Origin: Symsagittifera roscoffensis
Lineage: Eukaryota > Xenacoelomorpha > Acoela > Convolutidae
Assembly (NCBI RefSeq): GCF_963678635.1
Contig: NC_087071.1
Coordinates: 21,421,194 to 21,485,193, forward strand
Direction: 5' to 3'
DNA length: 64,000 nucleotides
Below the pieces are notes generated by a model. That model worked only from the letters and a program-made list of their open reading frames with translations. It did not search any database and was not told where the DNA came from. The position numbers and the translations under genes were made by a program. This document shows positions 7,901-17,174 of the stretch, in pieces; positions within the stretch are counted from its first letter, which is position 1; each line of letters starts with the position of its first letter.

Positions 7901-10258
7901 GCGTGTGCAAAGCGGAGAGACGCTCTCTGTTTCATTCGATTCCTGATAGAGCAGATTTCAGTACCTGCATTAAGCACTTGTGTTAAAATGTTGAGGGAAG
8001 GCGATGAGCGAACGAAAGCCATGTTCTTACTAGCAATGCTGGATATGCAGCAAAGTAAACCGATGAGGGTGAACATGAAAGAACCTGAAGAATTGGAACC
8101 CATGAAAAAGATAGACGAGATCAGAAGATTCTCAAACAAGGAGCTGAGACTCACTAAAGAATCTATGGGAGCATTGCCGAAATCCAGTGAATACTGTGGA
8201 CCGATCAAGAAGAAGTCATATAGCTACGTATCCGGGATCATAGGGATGGCGTACAATCCTTTCCTGAGTGAAGACATACGCGATTGCTTCTTTGATTATG
8301 AGCAGGCGGTGTTACTAAGATTCTGGACGTCCAGAATTGTAACGATTAAAAGCGTCAACAATTCACAGGCCAAATTGGGACTGGTCTTGGAAGAAGAGGT
8401 GACTGCACCTTCAGTACCAAAATCCGACAAGAGAGTGGAGTTTGGGTTGGGATTCTCAGATGAATTACTGAGAACGAGCTTGATGGCAGTGTGGGAATTG
8501 ATGAGACCATCATGGTGTCCTAGTCCCAACGCTGACTCAATATTACGGGCGACACAAGACATACAGAGGGAACTGAATGCAGACTGTAACCTGCGTGACC
8601 TCAACATCATATATAATGTGATGATAACAGCCTCTAAGAGCAACGGAGAAGATAAAGTGGAGTTGCCCGGCTGGGGACCAGAAGACTGGGTCAAACCTGG
8701 TAGCTGTCTGGCGGAAGTCTGTGGACTAGAGGGTCACGTTTGTGGAAGTCTAGACTGTGTGAAAACCCTGGAGAAACAACACAAGCAGTTGACAGTATTG
8801 TTTAGAAATGTAGTGATGAAAGCAAGAACGGAAACGGAACTGATAGCAGATTGCCATGGAGGAACCGATGTGAATCTAGTGACATCACTAGGATTCTACA
8901 GCATGTTTGGTTCTTTAGAGTCACTATTGAATCTAGAACAGAAACATGAGATGGTCACAGCCATCAGCGTAGAAGTATTCCCAGGAGTTCTGCAGACCGA
9001 GCAGAAGTATATAGGAAAATGGAGGGAAGCAATCGAAACAGAGATGAACATCAGACATAGCGAAACTTATTGTAGACCATCAGGAGCACGATATTTGGTG
9101 GGCTCAACGTTGGCTCCAATGTGCAAGAGCAGATATCCTGTACATTTTGTAGCTGTGGACGTAAAGAGTACAAGAATGATTGTGCATCAAGCCTTCTCAG
9201 TGCCGAAGTGTGTGAGATTAGCGAGGATGTCTGAAAAGTCTTACGAGTTACTATGTAAGATGTTCTCAGCAATTCCAGAGAGAACCAAAGAAGAGTTGGA
9301 GTCAATACTAGGAAAGAAGTTCATGGGATATGTGAGCGGGAACTTCAGTGACTTCGAAAAACAGAAACAGGGAGGATCAACTGTCACAGATTACAATGCA
9401 GTAGATGAGAATGATGAAATCCACCGAGTGATGATGGAAGTGGAACCATTGTTGGAAGCTTCGGGAAAACGTAATTGGAGGAGCATCATGTTGACGCATG
9501 ACGAGTTTCCTTGCCACTGCTTGCTGCAGACCTGGTGGTATCCCAAGCGTAGTAATCTGATGTTGATCTGGGACTCTGGAGAGCTGCTCTCCATGGGTTT
9601 ACCAGATTCATCACAGCCCGTAACAATAGTGATAGTGGGAGTTATGATGGCGATACGATGGCTGGAAGCTCATGTGAGAGAAAATAATAGACAGGAGGCG
9701 CCGACGAGAGAACAATTGCGGAAATTAGATTGTCTAAAAGATTTAGATCTTTTTGAGACAATGTGCAAAGTTCTAAACATTCCGATGGAAGTGAAGAAGA
9801 TATGGGCGAGAAAACGATTGATGCCATGGTTCAGAGCCAACATGACTGCATGGTTGTACGAGTATGCGAAAAAGCATATGTCGAAACATGGCAGAGTGTA
9901 CAGTGAATATCAGCTGGACATTGGGGCAGGGGCTTTCAAGCGAGCTTTCGTGACCCATCGGAATGCAGTGACCACCGCCGTGAAAAGAATTTCCAGAACG
10001 AGTGAGCGTAGTGAAAATGAGAAGGCAGAGATGCTGAAAGAAGATTTGGAGAGAAACGTGACGTTGTGTCTCCACAACAGCTTCTGTAGAAACAGAGAAT
10101 CAAACGTGGATCCCCTACCTTGCTGTAAACAGAGGGTGGAAGAGCAGAAGTGTTGGAGGACGGCTTCCAACAGCGTCAGGATAGTCAATGACGTGCTACA
10201 AGACACGGAAACCGAAAGTGCGGAGTCAGTGTCACAGGAGGAGGAAATGGAGCATTGA
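4907..10258 (+). CDS. ORF2 main body, giant protein of unknown function (copy A)
   Basis: An open frame of 1,783 codons in phase with the preceding segment. I do not recognise a family. Visible parts are a mostly helical first 450 residues, an acidic low-complexity linker at about 455-560, a basic KRKR patch near 745 that could act in nuclear import, and a helical C-terminal half. Near residue 1,266 the block C-x4-C-GLEGHVC-x4-C has a Cys/His pattern largely kept in copy B, and near 1,720 the phrase LCLHNSFCRNRE with a later CC pair is kept in all copies. These may bind zinc. There is no signal peptide or convincing membrane segment, which argues against a retroviral envelope. The ATG at 4,907 follows the stop at 4,886 and is not the native start. 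Confidence 0.8.
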   Translation: MLEGLGAGWTASFLAKVYPKVSHYLIKEFLQAVVKVSIVELIALFVTFGAESFVKGPAILLTDGIQNLRLDGLLTLIAITHGNLGGLMKLARCPEQMKERVRNLDMKKSTDSWNKIRDLRHTLIQYLLQQNRFGTGEDETIEREEDVRRHVGGMPLLTDLSLAMRIDPLALIRGVTEFVTVIYGPAVTFAFPDVKVEAYRRSVLHLNLISAVDGSTLNWCEQHALRELMSEDLLFAKISEPEMTIINFNDHFCDRMGEVARGHIEVFPKLWNLRPYDKTNGEMTRVPRLTAAYHKVREETKDWGDYKKLPEAIPEFPLIRRMLLGAVSVVQTPRLRAFETNERRVGNFSVTMDPCFVGRNAAVLQYTRFAYTDQATRRRISNAATPKPGRFDEEWKGLGLAPMRMRGRTELPEASLILTSVRKEMKVGGVLQTRIFLAPFGCEEIRVVHGEEEDKSAGTLLIPRFHEEADNDEQGPSNSNKDKSEGDDGQGGSRQTEEPMQQDQAGGEDDRASTGGTSSLDFNIFSDLENNADTLETTEPADEGISTLEPPSAFEEIKRNLPESSSPGNSRNNDQRILMESPRRRRIEASARVPFLGTLPEEEWEVHHRDHESRTGCKLDRVAFMEEVWTVIQSYGTQSILKTGLNQPLMREVLDKLDECEGRLSELVIDSATDESEANSPIKMTPQDDEGEVVYLSRTRRGTMRSKMVIDKINAMKMKLGSRVMPRRIGKTKVDSEISMRAGNSAKRKRVEEVMDLGHGDYQLSGTDRILTDIAMVPPILMAGIKSTGYKSKRSDRTLTGATLEMEILSQCGESKMRDFKPSPMNHGKGSVAGQLTPVEYNRLTVSETVSIDEPTGGYMEMLEYRNSARGYVMALEEEKAMEGYLETMLQGTTLKQKVYGTLASSDVQAETIEQLVSLPWKAVVLRYFEEEMRTTPRIHALVAVPYVRTELQLRFAWCMMGLTREEYDSEERKRSKEEKVFLMTNLRDLIVQEGAAVACAKRRDALCFIRFLIEQISVPALSTCVKMLREGDERTKAMFLLAMLDMQQSKPMRVNMKEPEELEPMKKIDEIRRFSNKELRLTKESMGALPKSSEYCGPIKKKSYSYVSGIIGMAYNPFLSEDIRDCFFDYEQAVLLRFWTSRIVTIKSVNNSQAKLGLVLEEEVTAPSVPKSDKRVEFGLGFSDELLRTSLMAVWELMRPSWCPSPNADSILRATQDIQRELNADCNLRDLNIIYNVMITASKSNGEDKVELPGWGPEDWVKPGSCLAEVCGLEGHVCGSLDCVKTLEKQHKQLTVLFRNVVMKARTETELIADCHGGTDVNLVTSLGFYSMFGSLESLLNLEQKHEMVTAISVEVFPGVLQTEQKYIGKWREAIETEMNIRHSETYCRPSGARYLVGSTLAPMCKSRYPVHFVAVDVKSTRMIVHQAFSVPKCVRLARMSEKSYELLCKMFSAIPERTKEELESILGKKFMGYVSGNFSDFEKQKQGGSTVTDYNAVDENDEIHRVMMEVEPLLEASGKRNWRSIMLTHDEFPCHCLLQTWWYPKRSNLMLIWDSGELLSMGLPDSSQPVTIVIVGVMMAIRWLEAHVRENNRQEAPTREQLRKLDCLKDLDLFETMCKVLNIPMEVKKIWARKRLMPWFRANMTAWLYEYAKKHMSKHGRVYSEYQLDIGAGAFKRAFVTHRNAVTTAVKRISRTSERSENEKAEMLKEDLERNVTLCLHNSFCRNRESNVDPLPCCKQRVEEQKCWRTASNSVRIVNDVLQDTETESAESVSQEEEMEH

Positions 10259-11036
10259 CGAATGGTCGAGAAAACAAGAGGCAGCAAGAAAGAAAATTAG
10301 AAGAATTTAGAAGTTTTAGAACTTCTAAACGACGAAAAAGAAGAGAACAAAGGGATGATGAGTAAAAGTCAAAACTCAGAATTGTTTTATGTGTGTGAAA
10401 AACTCAAGTGAGAAACCAAGCAACCAAGTTGTAATTGAAAACTGAAACATTTAGTTGAGTTTTGAAATTGTTGCATTTATAAATTTGCATTCTGATTTTA
10501 GTTGAGGTGGCTTTAGAGACACTCACTTATTATTTATTTAGAAAGGCTTGAGGGAAGAGTATATTTAAATATTCCAGCCTGCATGATTGTTTTTAATCAC
10601 TTAGGAAGACTGATCTTTTTGTGGTGACATGAAAAACTTGAGTAACTTCTTGAGGAGGGAGGTTGTTACATTGTTCTTTCTAACCACAAAGTTTCTTAGT
10701 TTTAATATTCAGGACAATAAACAAGCAAGATTTCCGAAGGGAAGGAGCATAGTAGGACAATTTTAGCTTGTTGGTTGGCAGGACTGTCCTGCAAGCCAAC
10801 ACCTTTTAAATCTAGGAGAAAAAGTTTCAATCGGGACATTGACACTGGAAGTCAGAAAATATGTTTTATCTTAAGTCATATCCTCAATGTGCAGATTAAT
10901 GAAAGAATTTGAAGGCTATAGTGATGTAGTATGATGCCATTTATATTCTGCAGTGAGTCGATGTGACGTAGATAAAAATAATTTCGTGCATTTTGTAAAT
11001 TCTGTTCGATGACACTGTAACCATTTAGAACATTGC
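10259..11036 (+). other. 3' untranslated region of copy A
   Basis: This stretch holds no long coding frame. It is AT-rich and nearly the same as 57,123-57,903 in copy C. It contains the strong hairpin at 10,770-10,800. A short part around TTTCTTAGTTTTAATATT is also recognisable in the 3' region of copy B near 12,660-12,700 on the other strand. Confidence 0.6.
10770..10800 (+). other. Conserved 3' UTR hairpin (copy A)
   Basis: Two 14-base arms, starting GTTGGTTGGCAGGA and closing TCCTGCAAGCCAAC, pair around a CTG triloop with one mismatch and one G-T wobble. The same hairpin occurs at 57,635-57,665 in copy C. Its role is not known; RNA stability, packaging or export signals are possible. Confidence 0.6.
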
Positions 11037-11076
11037 GCGATTCAATGAGGACATTGACCGGACTGTCCGGGGAGTA
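11037..11076 (+). promoter_or_regulatory. Plus-strand primer (PPT-like) module before 3' LTR, copy A
   Basis: The segment begins GCGATTCAATG and ends CTGTCCGGGGAGTA, directly before the TGTGACATTC that opens the LTR. This is the position of the polypurine tract in LTR retrotransposons. Only the CGGGGAG part is purine-rich, so the primer would be short. The same module is found before the 3' LTRs of copies B and C. Confidence 0.65.
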
Positions 11077-12005
11077 TGTGACATTCAACCAGAATGTGAA
11101 AAATGCAATCTCTGCAGAATTCGGAATTTTGGCAGTAAGCCTTCCGGATTGGTGGTTTTTATGAACTAAGGGCGTTATTGGAACGTTTAGCCAAACGGTG
11201 AAGGCTGGAATATTCTAGTATTTTAAAATTTCAAAAATTCGAATGATGACGTCACATTTCTGAGAAATGCTGAAACGGCCATTTTAACAAGAAACGAGAG
11301 AAAAAACAACAACATTAGTTGCGCTGACGAGAACAACTTTATCGAAATTGAGGAAATCGAAATTGAAGAAGACGACAACGAATTACAGGGAACGTTCCGA
11401 GTTGCAACTATTGTGCTGCTACAATAGTTGCAAGGCCGTTGCGAGCAACGGTGGAGGGTGGAAACCAGCCTTCCGTGTTATCGTGAATTCGAACTTAAGG
11501 AGCTTGATTCACCGGATTCAAGAATCCGGAAGGGTCTCGGGACGGAAAACTTTTATTGACTCATATGAACTTTTAGCATCCTGTCATGTCCTGACTTGAA
11601 TTTATTTGATACTTGGATTAGTTTTGACAAGGATGAGGTGCTAAGAGTTGGGGGGAAAGGGTTGATCCATCTTCGATGGAGATGATGATTTTTATCTACT
11701 GAACAAAAACAATTGTAATATAATAAGTAGTAGCCCTGTTTTTAGGAGTGACCTCGTGGTCTGGGGATACTGAGACCCAGCCATGAGCTCACTATTTTTG
11801 CATGTAATTCAGTTAATTTGAGCGTTCTAGTCGAAGCCGGAGAACAGTAACGTTTTTGTCGACCCGATGTTAGAAAAGACCACGGAAAAGTACTGGCTTG
11901 GTAGAGACGGTGAAAAACATGCAAAGCTCTGTTTAGACGCTAGCCAGTCGTCTTAAGACTTTGTTTTGTTATCCGTCGATATGTATCTTCCGGGCGAATG
12001 TTACA
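11077..12005 (+). repeat. 3' LTR of copy A (929 bp)
   Basis: The LTR starts TGTGACATTC and ends GTTACA, giving the usual TG and CA termini. It aligns over its full length with 57,946-58,867 in copy C, and both alignments stop at the same GTTACA. Its first part also resembles the short LTR of copy B. It contains a 13-bp perfect stem at 11,402-11,433, a CCGGATTC palindrome near 11,511-11,528 and the CCATC-TTC-GATGG hairpin near 11,667-11,679. The 5' LTR lies outside the window. Confidence 0.85.
11402..11433 (+). other. Conserved LTR stem-loop (copy A)
   Basis: TTGCAACTATTGT pairs perfectly with ACAATAGTTGCAA around a six-base loop (GCTGCT). In copy C the stem is unchanged while the loop reads GTCGCT. 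Conservation of the stem but not the loop suggests selection on structure. Confidence 0.65.
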
Positions 12006-12007
12006 AT

Positions 12008-12284
12008 CGTGCTTTGTTGCCACGATAAGAGGCTTCGTGTTTTTCGTCTCTTGTGCGACCGTTGCTACAATATTTGTCGTTGTTCTGCTTTTTCGTCGTT
12101 TTTCGTCAAAATGGCCGTCTTTTTGTATTTCTCAGAAATATTCACTTTTCAATCGAAATTTTAAAAATAAAAATTCCAGAATATTCCTGCCCTCCTTTGC
12201 AATACTTTTTCGTTAATAAGGCTTTTATTCGTTCTTTTTCGTTTCACCGGAAGGTTGCGCTGTGCCATCTGGCAGAATGGCACA
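12008..12284 (-). repeat. 3' LTR of copy B
   Basis: On the minus strand it starts TGTGCCATTC, like the TGTGACATTC of copies A and C, and ends CAAAGCACG, against CAAAGCACA in its partner. It matches 35,398-35,675 almost perfectly. It contains an inverted pair TGTGCCAT/ATGGCACA at its start. Its far end lies only two bases from the 3' end of the LTR of copy A. Confidence 0.85.
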
Positions 12285-12285
12285 T

Positions 12286-12325
12286 ACTCCCCGGACAAAT
12301 CCCCATCAATGTCCCTATTGATCGC
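12286..12325 (-). promoter_or_regulatory. Plus-strand primer (PPT-like) module before 3' LTR, copy B
   Basis: On the minus strand the segment runs from GCGATCAATAGGGACATTG to TTTGTCCGGGGAGT and then meets the LTR start. It is the counterpart of 11,037-11,076 and 57,904-57,945. Confidence 0.65.
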
Positions 12326-13057
12326 ATAACACCGGGTTATCGTCAAGTAGTGTTCCAGTTCTCTGTAATCAACCTTACAAATCGCATAAGAAAATGAAAT
12401 TTATCTACTCCACCTCAACTCATTACGTTTTCACAAATGGCATCGTACTACATTTCACTGCCTTTCAACATTTTCACAAAATTTGCACCATGAGGAGTGT
12501 CCTAGATAAAACTTCTTTTCTGACTACTTACGTCGTCTTGCCATAAAACTTCTTTTCGCTCTTTGTGATTAAAAAGTGAGACGTGGCACGGCCACGCACC
12601 CGTTAAAATTAACTTAACGTCACTCACCAAGTATAATCCGTTATTTATGCAGTCCTTTCAATATTAAAACTAAGAAACTCTGTGGCTAGGAAAGTTATTG
12701 AGTTACCCACCCTTCTCGAGCGAGTTTACTCAAACTTACCATGTCGCCACACAGTGAAATTGTGTCTTACACAGGTTAAAAACTTCAATCGTGTTTAAAT
12801 AGGTAAATATACTCACCTATGTTCTATATATATATACATAAATAGTCATAACTAAAATCAACAATTTCAACAATTTTAGCAATTGCAACACTGTAGTTTG
12901 GTCTGACCAAACTAGATCAAAACAAAAAGTTTAACAAATTCAATAATCAAAACATGGTTGATTGGTTCAAGTTTTAACACACAAAGACAATCAAGTTTTT
13001 TCTCCTTCTCTTCTCTTCTTTGTTCACGTCTTCACTTGTTCTCTTCGTTCATAATCT
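12326..13057 (-). other. 3' untranslated region of copy B
   Basis: This is AT-rich sequence without a long coding frame between the end of ORF2 and the PPT-like module. Short stretches, for example around 12,660-12,700, match the 3' UTR of copies A and C. A GTGGCACGGCCACG inverted repeat lies near 12,585. Confidence 0.5.
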
Positions 13058-13798
13058 TCATTCCATCGCTTCTCCATCCTGATCTTCAGCTTCGCTGTCT
13101 TCTAGGACTTTCTCCAACAAGTCCATGGAGTTGCGGGCCGTGCCCCAACTCTCCTGTTCCAACAGCCTCGGTTTGCAACAAGGTAGCAAGTCAACATTAA
13201 CCTTTTGCTCCCGGTTCCTGCAAAAGCTGTTGTGAAGACATAGGCTCACATTTCGTTCTAGGTCAGCTCTTAAGACCTCTTTCTTCTCATCTTCAGTTAC
13301 ACAAGGCGCTCCAGCTACCCGCTTCACCGCCGTGGTGACCGCGTTTCTGTGCGTCAGGAATGCTCTCTTATAGGCTCCCGGTCATATATCTAGCTGGAAA
13401 GATTGATAGGCTTCCGTGTTCCTCGACATGTGACTCTTCGCGCGTTCATACATCCATGATGTGATCACTGCACGGAACCAAGGCATCAATCTTTGCCTTG
13501 ACCATATTCTTTCAATGGCTTTAGGTATTCTCAGAACCTTGCAGGTGGTTCTGAAAAGATCCAATTCACGACTCATCTTTACGTTGCTCAGCTGCTCAGG
13601 AGTCGGCACGGCCGTCTCCTGTTCACTCGTGTCCGCGTTAGCCTCCAGCCATCTCACTACCAGCATGGCACTAACCACCACGATTGACACCTGTTGATTC
13701 TGATCGGGCAACCCCGTAGAGTACAACTCCTCCACGTCCCATACTAGCATCAGATTCCCGCGTTTGGGGTCCACAACGTCTGCGCCAAGCAGTGGCAA
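13058..13798 (-). pseudogene. ORF2 C-terminal end (copy B), two frames
   Basis: Two open stretches, 13,382-13,798 and 13,058-13,327, cover the last 230 or so residues of ORF2. They keep the phrases seen in copy A: MPWFRA, YE-AK-HMS, the LCLHNSFCRNRE cluster and the LPCC pair. The segment ends in an acidic tail. The frame breaks near 13,380, where a stop truncates the first stretch. Strong retention of the Cys positions against general divergence suggests that they matter for folding or metal binding. Function unknown. Confidence 0.7.
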
Positions 13799-14352
13799 GG
13801 ATACTCCCCATGGGTTCTCACTATGTTCCTTCGGGTCCGATACCCTGAGGCTCCCAGCAACGGTTCCACCTCCATCAGAATTCTGTGTAAGTCGTCTTTC
13901 TCTTCTATGGTGGGGAATTCATTGGGTAACGCTCCACTCGCTTTCTGTTTCTGGAACTCACTCACATTGCCTTCGTTTAATCTCAGAAACTCTTCACCCA
14001 CTACGTCTTGCAACTCGCCTTCAGATCTCTTCGAGACTGCCCGAAAGATCTTTGCCAACAAATCATGTGACCTCTCCGACATTCTGGCCAACCTCACGCA
14101 CTTTGGCACAGAGAAAAGTTGGTCAATCAACACCTGCTGTGTCCTCGCATCCTTCACCAGCATGTGTGTAGGATATCTACTACTGCAATATGGTGCGGAG
14201 CTTGAACCCACCAGATACTTTGAACCAGTCGATTTATGATAGGCCTCACTATCTTTCAGATTCATTTCGTTCTCCAGAGCCTCTCGCCAGCCTCCGATCT
14301 TCTGCTCCGTTTGCAATTCTCCAGGGAATACTTCTACGCTGAGGGACGTCAC
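13750..14352 (-). pseudogene. ORF2 segment (copy B)
   Basis: About 200 residues align with copy A from the motif TAISVEVFPGVLQTEQK (here TSLSVEVFPGELQTEQK) to the segment HGEYPCHCLAQTLW. Conserved parts include FSVPKCVRLARMSE and LHRILMEVEPLLGASG. It is displaced from its neighbours by a frameshift on the C-terminal side near 13,790. No domain is recognised. Confidence 0.7.
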
Positions 14353-15506
14353 TAGCTCATGGGCACGCTCCAGGCGCTCAAGCGATTCATGCTACAAATC
14401 ATGCTACAGAATCCCAAGGCTGTGATCAAATTTATATCCGTCACCCCATGACAGTCCGCGACCAACTCCATACCACTCTTATCCGACATGCTCAATCTTC
14501 CGTACAATCGTGCCAATTGTCGATGCTGCTCTCTCAGCGTAATCAGACAGTGTCCCAAGTTGCAAACATGTCCTTCCATCCCACTATGTTGAGCCAAGCA
14601 TGTGCCTTGCTTCAACCAGTTGCTTGATGGACCTTCCTCGGACAGCTCCGTGGATGGGTTGCTCTTCTGCTTCGTCAACCTCATGGCCAGCAGATGGTGT
14701 ATCATGGCCAGATCATGTAGACTCGCGTCATCATCCAGGTCTAACGTGACATCCGCTGTCATGTCCCAGATTAAACCGGCGTCAGGATGAGGGCACCAAG
14801 AAGGCTTCATGAGTTCCCACATCGTTACTAGACTGGTTTTCAAGGGACCGTCCCAAGAACCACAATCAAAACTCACTTGCCCCTTTAGCTCGGGAACCGA
14901 GGGTTCGACCACTCGTTCTTCCAAGATAATTCCCAAATTGGGTTGCTCCACCATCAGCATTCCAGTTTCTTTAATCCGTTCAACCCAGAAATTGAGTACT
15001 ATGACTTGCTCATAATCGAAGTACGCTTCCCTGGCTTCTTCATTCACGAAGGGATTATACGCCATCCCCGGTATGCCAGACACATATTGGAACGACTTCA
15101 GTCTCCCTAGTGTGGCAAAGTCTTTTTGTCCTTTGACTGCTTCAATCAACTCCCGGCTTACTTTCAATTCTTTATTGGAATATCTTCTCACCTCTTCCAA
15201 CTTGCGATAGCTCTCCATGTCATTCGATTCCTTATTTGGTACAGTCAACGGCATGTCCTGATATAGTTCCAGGAGTGCCCTAAGGAAGTTCCTTTCGCAA
15301 TCAACTACCTTTTGCCGAATGATCTTTATACATTCTCCCAAAACAGGAGTGGGGATACGATCCACCACGAACCTGACAAAGCAAAGGGCATCCTTACGCT
15401 TAGCCCATGCTATCGCTTCCATCAACTCCAGCTCTTCTTCCCGTGATTTCGAATCCTTACTGGCCTCATATTCCGCCCTCTTGATGCCCATCAAGCACCA
15501 AGCCAA
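14352..15506 (-). pseudogene. ORF2 segment with Cys/His block (copy B)
   Basis: About 384 residues correspond to the second third of the main body of copy A. It begins at MAWCLMGIKRAEYEA and includes the phrase YVSGIPGMAYNPF and the block CLAQHSGMEGHVCNLGHC. Compared with copy A, three Cys and the His of that block are retained and one Cys is replaced. The frame ends near 14,352, where a shift leads into the next segment. Confidence 0.7.
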
Positions 15507-15524
15507 CCGTACTTGCAGATCAGT

Positions 15525-16979
15525 TCACATGCAAGGATGAGCCAGGTATGCTGCCACCGCAGCAGGTGCATGCATCGCCTCGTCGAAGTATCTCTGGAGG
15601 GCCGCCCTCCAGGAAATTTCTAGTAGTTTTTCCAATCCAATTTCGTTCGCTTCAGAGGACATTACCGTGCCGTATTCTTTTCGATTTAAGTTTGAATTCT
15701 CCGTGAGCTCTTTCAGATATTCCTGCATGGCTCGCTTCTCGCTCCAAGCCGTCAGGTGCCCTCTCGCTGAGTTTCTCGCTTTCAACATCTCCAGATAACT
15801 CCCTGCTGGATCTCCCATGTGGACCGATTCCGGCACAGTGACTCGACTGTACTCGACCACGTCGAGTTGTCCTTCCAGTTTCAACTTGGCCATGTTGGTC
15901 CGCGAGGGCCTGTAATCTTCAAGTCCTCCAGATCCACATTGACTGATGATCTCCATCTCTAATTTAGTGTCTGCCAGGGTTCGTGCAGTTTTCTTTGATC
16001 TTACTATCAGATTCTCTTTTTCTCCCCCTGTCAGCGTTGCACCATCTCCTTGCCCGCTCTCGCCTGAACGACCTGCGCTCGTTAGAGAGGTCACCACTGC
16101 GCTGGCTCTCGACTTCACCACTCTCGGGTTCATGGCTCGACTTCCTGTTTTCCCTTTTAGTCGCTTCAGCCCCTTCCTGGCTCGTCTGTTAGGTAATTTC
16201 TTTGCAATTTGCTGATCATCGGCACTGTCTTCAGTTACTGACTCGGTCAGAACATCCGACTCCATGGAGTTCACTATTTTCTCCAGGACCTCACGCATGA
16301 TGGGTTGGTTCAATCCCACCTTCATTATGCACTGCGTCCCATATCGCCTTATCACGTCCCATGATCTTTCCATGAAATTCACTCGGCTCCAGGTTGCCCC
16401 TGTCTTGCCTTCTAACTCACTTTGATATCTCTCCCATTCCTCTTCCGGCACCCTCATTGATTCTTCGATTTTTCTCCTCCTCGGTGACTCATGGAGCAAT
16501 CTCTGCGGATCCCTGCTTCGGCATTCTCTCGCTTGGCTTATTGGGTCCATCGGGGATAAGTCGGCCGACGCCTCCTTTGTAGGGGACATGAAAGACGATG
16601 GCGTCATTAGCAACAGACTCCCATCGGTTTCCCCATCGTCGTCTTCACTAAACCGGTATTCTAGCAAGTCTCTCTCCAACGCTCCTAGATCCGTCTCACC
16701 CGGTTTTCCCGTCTTTCCTTCGATGTCGTTATCGTCATCGTACTGATCCATCAATTCATCATCACCTGCATCAGGTTTCGGCCTGGGTCCTGAAGGTCCT
16801 TGTCGTGAGTCTATGCCCGAGTCCGGCCGAGCCGGTACGGTCATGTCTCCTGCGTGATAAAACAATTCATCGTTCACCAGGAATTCTACGGACTCCTCGC
16901 CATGTGGTGCCAGATCCTCTATCGTTATGTATGAGCCTCCTCTGCTCTCCTTTGCCACTTCCAGCATCACTACTTTCAC
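15525..16979 (-). pseudogene. ORF2 segment with acidic linker (copy B)
   Basis: About 484 residues. The first 170 are an acidic, low-complexity linker, as in copy A, ending in LLHESPRRRKIEESMRVP, which matches the copy A phrase LMESPRRRRIEASARVP. The rest holds the conserved helical region with MREVLEK, EMEIISQCG and EYLKELTENS. The segment stops just before MAWCLMG because of a shift near 15,520. The N-terminal boundary is set by a break near 16,980. Confidence 0.7.
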
Positions 16980-17165
16980 TTATCCCGACCACTTCAGTCT
17001 TGACAAATCATCTGTGGGAGAATACACTTCGTTCCACATTTCGGCCGAGACCTCTGGTCTCCTGGAAGGTAGTGCCTTGATCTTTTTCCTACTCCAAGCA
17101 TCAGGGAATGAGAAGTCAAACGTGTGCGCGGCTGCAACATTCCAGCCGATGAAGCGCGGCTCCAT
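16980..17165 (-). pseudogene. ORF2 short segment between two breaks (copy B)
   Basis: Sixty residues starting MEPRFIGWNVAAAHT match the copy A stretch MDPCFVGRNAAVLQY and its continuation. The stretch is out of frame with the segment on its N-terminal side (ending at 17,175) and ends at a stop at 16,980. Confidence 0.6.
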
Positions 17166-17174
17166 TCCTTCACT

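Larger units (their letters stand above)
1..12005 (+). mobile_element. Ty3/gypsy-type LTR retrotransposon, copy A (3' part only)
   Basis: The window opens inside the end of pol. The visible order is the pol C-terminus with a macro domain, a spacer of about 390 bp, a giant second reading frame (ORF2) with an SGNH domain, a 3' UTR of about 820 bp, and a 3' LTR ending in CA at 12,005. Copy C at 46,860-58,867 matches it almost base for base by eye, which supports the limits. The pol frame has one frameshift and ORF2 has one frameshift and one stop, so this copy is not intact. Gag, protease, reverse transcriptase, RNase H and integrase lie outside the window. Confidence 0.9.

Noticed and set aside
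4907-10258. ORF2 as a retroviral envelope protein
   Set aside because: No signal peptide, no clear fusion peptide or transmembrane anchor and no glycosylation-rich ectodomain pattern. Some hydrophobic stretches (for example VTIVIVGVMMAI near 9,622) are short and not anchor-like in context.
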